Origin: Halogranum rubrum
GTDB lineage: Archaea; Halobacteriota; Halobacteria; Halobacteriales; Haloferacaceae
Length of the DNA: 64,000 nt
Assembly (NCBI RefSeq): GCF_900114455.1
Contig: NZ_FOTC01000002.1
Span: forward strand, 715,012 to 779,011
Direction: 5' to 3'
Shown here: one piece after another, positions 57,346 to 64,000 of the stretch
Position numbering within the stretch: the stretch's first letter is position 1
How the letters are laid out: each line of letters starts with the position of its first letter
Program-made: the position numbers and the translations under genes
The notes under the pieces: generated by a model
What the model was told of the DNA's origin: nothing
The model's input: the letters and a program-made list of their open reading frames with translations, nothing else
Database searches by the model: none

Positions 57346-58927
57346 TTACACCGTGAGGACGCCCTCGACGAGCGTTCTCGTGACTGCGCCTGTCACGGCA
57401 CCAACCCAGGTGAGCACAACGAAGTGCAACCACGCATTACTCAGGTGCCCACGGTCGACGAGACGAATCATCAGCGCCGACAGGAGCGCGTTGGAGATGA
57501 TGACCAGCATCAACAGATACGTCACGAAGTCGACGTCGTACACCTCTGAGTGGAAGATGCTCGCGGCAATCTCGTTGCTACCGGGCATCGCAGCCGTCAT
57601 CGACATGAGGAGGTTGATGATCTCTAGACCGACGAAGAACGCGAACACGCTCGTCGCCGTAATACCGTACATGATGCCGATGATGGTCGTCGTCTCCTGT
57701 GAACGACGTTCACGAAGGTTGATAACTTCGCTGAAGTTCTGGTTGATGAGTTGGCCGAGTCGGGCAGGCGACCTTTGATGCACATCTCACTGAACTTCTG
57801 GATGAGGAACGACCCCGTCTCGGCGGCGAACATCCGCCACGCCCCACCCGAGTCGATTTACATCGACAACCGAGCGTGGAGTCCGTTGATGTTCTCGGTC
57901 AGCGCCCCGAAATCTTTCTTCCGAAGGGTCTTGAGGACACGCCCGGTCGAAGATTGCTTGACACTCTCGACCGCACCGAGAACGCGGATGAAACTCCCGA
58001 AGGACTCGTCTCGTTCCTTGATCGCGTTCTCTTCGTTCCGCATGACCCACGCGGGGTACAGCATCGGCGTCAGTGGTATCGCTAGATACAGCGGAAGTGG
58101 AACGAGCCGACCGTCGTACGGCAGGTAACCGAACAGGAGGGTGGCACACAGTCCCGTGAGACCGAGCGTGAGGACGATACCGACGAGGTGGCTGAGCAGT
58201 ATCTTCTGGTCACGGTCGGTCTCGACGAGGTCTGTGTGGTACCAGATGGGGTCCATCGGCGACACCATGTGGATGATGAGGACGAACCCGACCTGGACGA
58301 TGACGAACAACGCGACGATGCCACCGATGACGATTCCAGACTCCATCCCCGTCAGCAACGGAGTGATGATACCGAAGACGAGCGCGAACGTCGTCGACAG
58401 CGTCATCGAGAGGTGCAACTCTTTGAGGACGGTGAGTTTGTCGAGGTCGTTCTCGTAGCTGATGACGAACTTTCCGATGATTTCGTCCTGTTCTGTCAGG
58501 AGGAACTCCTGAAGCTCTTGGCCCGCACCGAGTGCGTAGGCCATCCGTTCCAGGAAGTCGGGCATAAGCGGACTCGGCACGCGTTTGGCTCGTAACCGAG
58601 CGGCCTCTTCGAGGCTCTGGTTCCACGTGTCGACGAGTGCGACGATGCGGGCGAGTTCTTCTGCGAGTGCACGGTACTCTTTCTCTGCGGCGGGCGTCCG
58701 GATAATTTCGACACGATCGATGTTCGTCGTCGACAGAATCGTCATGCGAGTGATGAAGAGGTGGAGCCGTTCTTCGATCTGTTTGCGGTGACGGTCTAGT
58801 TCGATCTTCGGATAGACGAGCGCGACGACGAGTCCGAGCACTAAGATACCGAGAGGAGGAACAGGACGATGAGAGGAACGCGCCCGACGAACTCGGCACC
58901 AAGACCTACGTCGAACTCTAAACCCAC
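57346..58927 (-). pseudogene. arlJ: Broken archaellum assembly protein ArlJ (FlaJ)
   Basis: A type-IV-pilus-like platform protein interrupted at several points. The main block is intact (VLGLVVALVYPKIELDRH...HLFITRMTILSTTNIDRVEII...GIITPLLTGM, about 57858-58841). A TAA in the same frame follows at 57855-57857 just after GLHARLSM; the frame continues WRMFAAETGSFLIQKFSEM, then shifts at about 57765 into PARLGQLINQNFSEVINLRERR to the end. At the 5' side, a frameshift near 58855 joins EFVGRVPLIVLF to VLGLVVA, and the usual 80-residue N-terminus is missing. The pseudogene is truncated against unrelated AT-rich DNA at 58927. Confidence 0.85.
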
Positions 58928-58992
58928 ACTAACGCCCTACTGAACGAAACACGATATTCAAACGCGATTCATCCCTTCCTTTCCGTACTACA

Positions 58993-59361
58993 ATGACCAC
59001 CAAGGACTACGTCACCCCCGATGAACTCGACTACCGCAACAGCGAGCGCGTCACCCTACTTGACAACGGGCGGTTCATCGTCCACACGGGTGACGGCGAG
59101 GTCCCTGCGGACCTATCGTTCAACCCAGAACCCACCCCAGTTCGCACCGTCATTGACGAACTCGCCGACGACGTGGCTCCATACGCCATCGACATCACGG
59201 CCAAGACCGACTACGGTGTCGATCGCCACCGCGTCGCCGACGTTGACCTCCAGCGGGTCTTCGTCGACATGCTGCGGTGGTACGCGACGCGGGTTGAACC
59301 GACGATGGATCCTGCCGAGGTAATCGACGTTCTCCTCCGTGGAACTGAGTTCGGGCGCTGA
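58993..59361 (+). CDS. Hypothetical protein of unknown family
   Basis: A 122-residue acidic protein, MTTKDYVTPDELDYRNSERVTLLDNGRFIVHTGDGEVPADLSFNP and onwards. It has alternating strands and a helical end (LQRVFVDMLRWYATRVEPTMDPAEVIDVLLRG). No metal, catalytic or membrane motif is visible. The coding frame has normal haloarchaeal usage, but it stands alone in a gene-poor repeat region next to the arlJ relic and could be a recent arrival. Confidence 0.6.
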   Translation: MTTKDYVTPDELDYRNSERVTLLDNGRFIVHTGDGEVPADLSFNPEPTPVRTVIDELADDVAPYAIDITAKTDYGVDRHRVADVDLQRVFVDMLRWYATRVEPTMDPAEVIDVLLRGTEFGR

Positions 59362-59464
59362 CCTCACGAATATTGTTCTGAGCCGTGTGCCTATTCACAA
59401 CATCTGAGACGCACTGAGTGGCAGCTATAGGGGCTAGTTAGTAAGTAATGCTGTCTGTGCGGAA

Positions 59465-59741
59465 TTCACAACCTCGTCAGGTCACCGAAAGAGGAATCGA
59501 TGCAGACTGTGGTTCTGGCTGTGTCTGGTTGAGCCGCCGTCGGGTACTTACTCGAACGGGTTGCGCTCTCAATCAACTACGGGGTCTTTCGGTGGTTATC
59601 TCCTTCCTTTCGAATGTTTGACCCAGTTGCGTGAGACCTGCTTCCATCCCTACGCTAAGCAATTGGACTGGCCGCTGGCCAAGTAGAGGGTGTTCAAATT
59701 TCACAACCCCTCTCAGTCTTGCGATTTTGTGCGGTTGTGAA
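59465..59741. repeat. TTCACAACC iteron-like repeats
   Basis: Two direct copies (59465-59473, 59700-59708) and one inverted copy (59733-59741) of the 9-mer. The last two form a perfect inverted pair with a 24-nt loop. Confidence 0.55.
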
Positions 59742-59776
59742 TCGGTGCTGCTGGTGGTTTCAGGCCAGTTCATCGA

Positions 59777-59802
59777 AGGGGGTTGAGCAGCTACAACCCC
59801 CT
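59777..59802. repeat. 9-bp perfect hairpin
   Basis: AGGGGGTTG at 59777-59785 and CAACCCCCT at 59794-59802 with an 8-nt loop. Could be a terminator stem or a transposon-end hairpin. Confidence 0.55.
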
Positions 59803-60299
59803 CACGAGACGCGCTGTCGCTGCTGAAATCAAGAGAATCTTGCCTGAGAGACTCACAGGGGTCGTCGCCGGATTAACGGCGAGTGCCGGCTCTCCAACGA
59901 GATAGACGTCGATTTTCACAATCTCACTCCGTCTGTCGTTTTTCGCTTATTGAGCCTCTCTTAGAGATATCTTGACGAGAGATAGTTCGTTTAGTGGAAA
60001 GCCTCTTTCTGGCTTCGTTGGGTGCTTTACTGGCCGAGTTGCGTTTCCGTAGGCTGTTGGATACACCGTAATTCGTCAGTCTACTTGACGTCGTTCCGTA
60101 CCTCATTTCTCCCCGAGATCACGGTCTCTTTCCGGACGAGAACTGGAAGTGGCACAGAGTCAAGACACGTCGACGCCGACCAACCCCGTTTATACACACC
60201 TCTCGACGCTTCCTTCCAGCTGTGAACCACCGCTACGCACAGAAGGTGTGTCTACTGTTCAAACCTCAACCTCTCCGGTACAGAAGCAATTATCACAAC

Positions 60300-61250
60300 C
60301 TACTCTGTTCTGAACGCCTCTACTTCCTCTCGCGTCGGCAGTGCCGTCATCGCTCCAGCGGCCGTCGTCGTCGTCGCAGCCACGGCGTTCCCGAACGCCA
60401 GCGACTCGGCTAAGGACTCACCGGACGATAGCGCAGCAATCATCCCGGCAGTGAAGGCGTCTCCTGCACCCGTCGTGTCGACGGGGTCGACCGTGTAGCC
60501 GTCGTGGGTGACTTCCGTCTCCTCGTCGACCCACGGCGCGTCGGCCGTCGCGTACGCATAGGAGCCTTCGTCGCCGAGGGTGATGAGGGCGGTGTGCGGG
60601 CCGAACGCACAGAGTTCGCGGGCGAGTTCGGGGGCGTCGCCCTCGAACCCGGCCTCGCGGAGGTCTTCGGGCGTGGCTTTCACCACGTCGGCGAGGCGGA
60701 ATCCTTGTTTCGCGGCTTCGAGGTAGGAGAACTCGCCCCAGCGCTCGGGTCGGGAGTTGGGGTCGAACGAGACGACGGTGTCGGCGCCCTGTGCTCGTTC
60801 GGCGAGGTCGATGATGGCGGCACGCGAGGGTTCGGTGTCCAGCGAGAGCACGTCGACGTGAACCCACCCGTACGCGGCGAGTGCGTCGTCGTCGATGGTT
60901 CCCGGCTTCATGCGCGTGTCTGCGGTGCCGTCGTGGTAGAAACTGAACTCTCGGTCGGCATCCTCGCCGAGACTGACGAAGGCGAGCGTCGTCTGAGCGT
61001 CGGGGTCCTGTTCGACGAGGTCACCCGTGAGTCCTTCGTCGGCGAGCGTCTCGACGAGGAAGTCGCCGAACGCGTCGTCGCCGACGCGTGTCCAGAAGTC
61101 GAGGTCGGTGTCGAGACGGGCGAGGCCGACTGCAACGTTGGCCGGTGCGCCACCGGCACGCTTGTCGAACGAGTCGACCGACGCGAGGGGACCGGATGCG
61201 TCGGGGATGAAGTCGATGAGGCTCTCGCCTGCGACGAGGATTCGTGTCAT
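60300..61250 (-). CDS. PfkB-family sugar kinase, fructokinase-like
   Basis: A 316-residue kinase. It begins MTRILVAGESLIDFIPD with the PfkB strand; GGAPANVAVGLARL holds the sugar-binding GG and N; the ATP/anion-hole motif is DPVDTTGAGDAFTAGMIAAL near the end. FDPNSRPERWGEFSYL gives the second conserved block. The N-terminal GESLIDF and GGAPANVA point to fructokinase/2-keto-3-deoxygluconate-type kinases, with fructokinase slightly favoured. It is intact within an otherwise decayed stretch. Confidence 0.88.
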   Translation of the reverse strand: MTRILVAGESLIDFIPDASGPLASVDSFDKRAGGAPANVAVGLARLDTDLDFWTRVGDDAFGDFLVETLADEGLTGDLVEQDPDAQTTLAFVSLGEDADREFSFYHDGTADTRMKPGTIDDDALAAYGWVHVDVLSLDTEPSRAAIIDLAERAQGADTVVSFDPNSRPERWGEFSYLEAAKQGFRLADVVKATPEDLREAGFEGDAPELARELCAFGPHTALITLGDEGSYAYATADAPWVDEETEVTHDGYTVDPVDTTGAGDAFTAGMIAALSSGESLAESLAFGNAVAATTTTAAGAMTALPTREEVEAFRTE

Positions 61251-61318
61251 GGCTCTCTGTCTCTCTTTCTCTGAGGTGTGGCAAAAGCCCCGGTGGTCGC
61301 GGTAGACACTGCACTAAC

Positions 61319-61327
61319 GTTTATATA
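61319..61327 (+). promoter_or_regulatory. TATA box now upstream of a mutated start codon
   Basis: GTTTATATA lies about 22-30 nt before ATA at 61349-61351, the spacing of a leaderless start. An earlier start MTIDPRDYDLGEL at this site fits the relic below if ATA was once ATG. Confidence 0.5.
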
Positions 61328-61348
61328 AAAATGACAGGATGTCCACCT

Positions 61349-62209
61349 ATAACTATCGACCCGCGCGACTACGACCTCGGCGAACTCCGCGACGCCGCCA
61401 ACCGGAGTTCGTCGAACAGGCGGACGCGGAGAGACGAACGAGCGGGCAGTGACAGACCGAACCGAGACGGGATACGCGAGCGGTCCGACGCTGGTCGGGA
61501 CAGCGTCGACCGAACTGACGTCGACGGCGGGAACGACCCGTTCAGACAGCGCAGTCGGCAGCGAGTTCGTTCGCAGCTATCCCGAGTCACTCTGTGGCGC
61601 GATTCCCGCCGTCGGCGACGGCCTCGAAGCCATCAACGAGATATTCCTCGCCATCAACCTCGGACCGACGAACCTCGAAGCCTGTGCCTACCGTCGTGGC
61701 GAGCAACTCTCGCCCTTCGCGACGGGTGCCGTCACCGGCAACGAAGTCGACCGTCGTATCGCCACCTACGTCGAAGAAGAGACGCAGCGCCGGGTCAACA
61801 TCGACCGACAGACCCCCGCGAGTACAAAGAGACCCACGCCGACTTCGTCGACTTTGACCCCTTCACCGACGTCATCCAGCAACCGGGCGGTGGCTCTCAC
61901 GAGTCCACCATCGAGTGGGTCGTCATGGACGCCGTCGACGAGTACCTCGACGAAGTCGTCGACGAGGTGGTCAACCGGTTCCTCGCCGAGCTCGCAAACG
62001 ACTACGTCCGACTCTATCGCCAGGCGCTCGACCGGCCCATCGTCCTCACGGGTGGGATGGCCTGTGTTCCCGGTCTGGTCGAAGAGTTCGAGACACGCCT
62101 GAGCGAAGAACTCGACCGGTCCATCGAGGCGACGGCCCCGGACCGTCCGGAACTCGCTGTCGCGACTGGCGCCCAGCGCATCGCCGAGCGCCTCGTCCGG
62201 AGTTCGTAG
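61349..62209 (+). pseudogene. Relic of an actin/MreB-like (Hsp70-superfamily) ATPase
   Basis: Pieces in different frames read as one protein. The likely original start is ATA 61349 (was ATG): TIDPRDYDLGELRDAA. A shift near 61405 yields EFVEQADAERRT. From about 61449 in a third frame comes SYPESLCGAIPAVGDGLEAI, then FLAINLGPTNLEACAYRRGE and NEVDRRIATYVEEETQRRVNI, like subdomain IIA of MreB. A one-base loss near 61813 (QT|REYKETHADF) shifts to the final frame, which ends RPIVLTGGMACVPGLVEEF, the MreB-type phosphate-2 region, then DRPELAVATGAQRIAERL. Subdomains IA and IB are largely missing. It cannot make a working filament protein. Confidence 0.75.
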
Positions 62210-62406
62210 AACGTGGCCCAACACTCGACTGGACCGGGTGACCATTCGAGAGCCTCGTCGTCTGTGTCTACCACGCCCTCGCGCCACATCCGCGTCTCCC
62301 GAGCGGTGGCTCTACGCCGGTGAGGAGGTCCTCGCACAGCGGTAGCGTCACAATCCGACCCCTCCGGCGAGGACGCTTTTAGGCACCCGGACCGAACACT
62401 CTGCAG

Positions 62407-62781
62407 ATGGCAGAGATACGCGACCCACTCCACGCCTTCGACGACGCCGTCATCGAGGCGGTCGCCCGCGAGCGTGACTTCGAGGTGCAGACACTCCGTG
62501 ACCTGGTTCGGAAACAACAGGAGGTCGTCCGCTCGCTCCCCGGCGTCGACGACATCGTCTACGAGTGGCGCAAGGCGTTCGCCACCGACCCACTCGTCGA
62601 GTGCCGACCGGACGCCTACTATCTCTCCGTCCCCGGCCACGTCTGGCCGGAGTTCGCGTCGTCGCTGTCGGCGTCGAGCGAGGAACTGAACGCCGTCCGG
62701 GCCGTCCACGACCGACAGTTCCGGGCCGTCCTCGGCGACGTCGGCGGCGACACCGACGCACTCGTTCTCACGAGGCCCTAA
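62407..62781 (+). CDS. Small conserved haloarchaeal protein
   Basis: A 124-residue protein, MAEIRDPLHAFDDAVIEAVARERDFEVQTLRDLVRKQQEVV and onwards. The helix-rich N-terminus is followed by VDDIVYEWRKAFATDPLVECRPDAYYLSVPGHVWPEFA. I recall it as conserved in haloarchaea without a known role. A TATA-like CTTTTAGG lies 24-31 nt upstream, fitting a leaderless start at ATG 62407. Confidence 0.7.
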   Translation: MAEIRDPLHAFDDAVIEAVARERDFEVQTLRDLVRKQQEVVRSLPGVDDIVYEWRKAFATDPLVECRPDAYYLSVPGHVWPEFASSLSASSEELNAVRAVHDRQFRAVLGDVGGDTDALVLTRP

Positions 62782-62887
62782 CTCGGCGTCGTCGTCTCAC
62801 GAGCGAGAACCGAGAGACGACGGCTGGTTCGACAGTCGTTCTCACAGCACGGAACGATTGATTACACCCGCGAGTCTCTGCTCTCTC

Positions 62888-63409
62888 ATGCCCGGTTCAG
62901 TGTTCCTCCGAGGGGAGGGTGTCGAACTCAGAACGGTCGAATCCGACGACCTAGCGTTCGTCAAAGACCAGATAAACGACCCCGACGTGTGGGGGACACT
63001 CGGTATGTCGGCGCCGAGAAACCAGCACAACGAGGAACAGTGGCTCGAACGGACGAGCGAAGACGACGATAGAGTCCACCTGCTCGTCTGCGACGACGGC
63101 GACCCGGTCGGTCTCATGGGTCTCCACGTCAACTCGACGTGGGGCGTCGGCGAACTCGGCTACTGGGTCGCACCTGAGTCGCAGGGGAACGGCTACTGCA
63201 CGGCGGCAGTGCGTCTCGTCTCACGGTACGCCTTCGAGGAACGGCGACTCCACAAGGTCGTCGCCGAAGCGTACGACCACAACCCCGGGTCACAACGCGT
63301 GCTGGAGAAGGTCGGATTCACACAGGAGGGCGTCCACCGCGAAGAGGCGTTCGTTGGCGGCGAGTATCGAGACCTGCTCCACTACGGACTGCTCGAAGAC
63401 GAACTGTAA
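62888..63409 (+). CDS. RimJ/RimL-like GNAT acetyltransferase
   Basis: A 173-residue N-acetyltransferase, MPGSVFLRGEGVELRTVESDDLAFVKDQINDPDVWGTLGM onwards. The GNAT blocks are LGYWVAPESQGNGYCTAAVRLVSRYAFEERRLHKVVAEAYDHNPGSQRVLEKVGFTQEG, with the CoA loop SQGNGY and the R/Q-x-x-G-x-G/A pattern. It resembles RimJ/RimL enzymes acting on protein N-termini or small amines. Start ATG 62888 is preferred over 62858 on family length. Convergent with the acyl-CoA dehydrogenase gene. Confidence 0.88.
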   Translation: MPGSVFLRGEGVELRTVESDDLAFVKDQINDPDVWGTLGMSAPRNQHNEEQWLERTSEDDDRVHLLVCDDGDPVGLMGLHVNSTWGVGELGYWVAPESQGNGYCTAAVRLVSRYAFEERRLHKVVAEAYDHNPGSQRVLEKVGFTQEGVHREEAFVGGEYRDLLHYGLLEDEL

Positions 63410-63410
63410 G

Positions 63411-64000
63411 TTACAGTCCGAGTTGGCGGCCGAGCACGAGATGCTGAATCTCGCTCGTCCCCTCGCCAATCTCCATCAGTTTGGCGTCGCGGTAGAACCG
63501 CTGCGGCGAGAAGTCCTCGGTGTAGCCGTAGCCGCCGAGTACCTGCACCGAGTCCTCGGCGACTTCTCTCGCTGCCTCGCTGGCGTCGAGTTTTGCGAGT
63601 GCCGATTCGGTCGAGACGCGTTCCCCGGCGTCGTAGCGACAGGCGGCTTTGTGCGTCAGGAGACGGGCGCGTTCGGTCTTGCGGTACATGTCGACGATTT
63701 TGTCACGAATCGCGTCGTACTTGGCGATGGGTTTGCCGAACTGCTCGCGCTCTTTCGCGTAGTCGTGAGCGGCGTCGTACGCGCCCTGTGCGAGTCCCGT
63801 CGAGAGGGCGGCGATGGAGATGCGGCCGCCGTCAAGCGTCTTCATCGTCTGTTTCCAGCCTTCGCCTTCTTCGCCGAGTAGGCGGTCTTCGGAGAGACGA
63901 ACGTCGTCGAGGGCGATTTCGCAGGTCGGCGAGCAGTTGAGCCCCATCTTGTCCCAGACGGTGGTGACTTCGAACCCGTCGTCGTTCTTCGGGTCGACGA
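63411..64000 (-). CDS. Acyl-CoA dehydrogenase, C-terminal part (5' end outside window)
   Basis: The open frame enters from the right edge. The visible 196 codons include VTTVWDKMGLNCSPTCEIALDDVRLSEDRLLG (beta-domain end), then GGRISIAALSTGLAQGAYDAAHDYAKEREQFGKPIAKYDAIRDKIVDMY with the flavin-binding RXQFGKPIA, and the C-terminal helical bundle QVLGGYGYTEDFSPQRFYRDAKLMEIGEGTSEIQHLVLGRQLGL. The GEGTSEIQ block holds the expected base region of many family members. It oxidises an acyl-CoA to enoyl-CoA, passing electrons to ETF. It is cut by the window, so the substrate cannot be narrowed. Confidence 0.93.
   Translation of the reverse strand, partial: VDPKNDDGFEVTTVWDKMGLNCSPTCEIALDDVRLSEDRLLGEEGEGWKQTMKTLDGGRISIAALSTGLAQGAYDAAHDYAKEREQFGKPIAKYDAIRDKIVDMYRKTERARLLTHKAACRYDAGERVSTESALAKLDASEAAREVAEDSVQVLGGYGYTEDFSPQRFYRDAKLMEIGEGTSEIQHLVLGRQLGL

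Larger units (their letters stand above)
59362..60299. other. Gene-poor region with repeated 9-mers and hairpins
   Basis: About 940 nt without a clear gene. The sequence TTCACAACC occurs at 59465-59473 and 59700-59708, and as its inverse GGTTGTGAA at 59733-59741; variants follow at 59912 and 60292. A 9-bp perfect hairpin AGGGGGTTG...CAACCCCCT lies at 59777-59802. A 66-codon frame at 59573-59773 (minus, ...FEHPLLGQRPVQLLSVGM...) may be a gene fragment. It looks like the remains of a mobile or replication element. Confidence 0.5.

Noticed and set aside
59573-59773. A 66-codon minus frame as a transposase remnant
   Set aside because: The phrase FEHPLLGQRPVQLLSVGM looks protein-like but I cannot tie it to a known transposase family from memory; left as a possible fragment only.
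1-64000. CRISPR arrays, tRNAs, rRNAs and intact insertion sequences
   Set aside because: None of the expected repeat, cloverleaf or transposase patterns was seen on reading both strands.

Overview
The window is chromosomal DNA of a halophilic archaeon (class Halobacteria). The evidence is high GC, very acidic proteins, twin-arginine signal peptides on most exported proteins, many leaderless starts preceded by an archaeal TATA box about 27 nt upstream, and many families typical of haloarchaea (DUF357, DUF5786, DUF4397, DR2241, TRASH/Lrp regulators, paired winged-helix and small membrane proteins). I do not commit to a genus. I see no rRNA, tRNA, CRISPR array or intact insertion sequence.

Layout. 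0-3.8 kb: a manganese/heavy-metal exporter with a DtxR-type operator, a MazG relic, small proteins and thioredoxin reductase. 3.8-10 kb: an orphan oligopeptide-binding lipoprotein, a regulator/membrane pair, a DUF4397 protein made by internal duplication, and cysS. 11-13 kb: sirohydrochlorin cobaltochelatase cbiX with its DR2241 partner. 13-25 kb: housekeeping genes (Trm112-like, histidine kinase, purA, CDP-alcohol phosphotransferase, TrkA-type K+ channel), a candidate structured RNA at 24.78-24.90 kb, and cytochrome oxidase subunit III. 26-37.4 kb: a dense set of exported or membrane metal/redox proteins. It holds two paralogous Tpd/P19-like Tat lipoproteins, two paralogous polytopic proteins with shared histidine motifs, a DsbA-like lipoprotein, a 2Fe-2S ferredoxin, an anchored beta-propeller, a DyP-peroxidase-like Tat protein that lacks the usual catalytic Asp, and a double winged-helix regulator. 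This is my best candidate for an undescribed system, probably iron/copper acquisition or envelope redox homeostasis. 37.4-48.9 kb: an MFS transporter, small membrane proteins, a CNNM/CorC protein, an aldo/keto reductase, a bactofilin-like protein, a TraB-RDD fusion, an acyl-CoA ligase, a flavin reductase, cspA and a degenerate receiver. 49-52.7 kb: a copper regulon (copA, TRASH/Lrp regulator, copZ) with matching palindromes in both promoters. 53.3-56 kb: an acetyltransferase, a membrane hydrolase, mscS and an unlisted 47-residue membrane peptide. 56.5-62.2 kb: a decaying accessory stretch with a PadR regulator, an archaellum FlaD/E-like gene, a broken arlJ, a gene-poor repeat region, an intact sugar kinase and a broken actin/MreB-like gene. 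The window ends in an acyl-CoA dehydrogenase cut by the right edge.

Two themes recur. One is metal handling at the cell surface: Mn export, Tpd/DyP/DsbA, and the CopA/CopZ copper circuit. The other is gene decay with readable histories (MazG, arlJ, actin-like ATPase). Functions rest on residues and motifs seen in the translations; domain family names come from memory of the families and were not searched.
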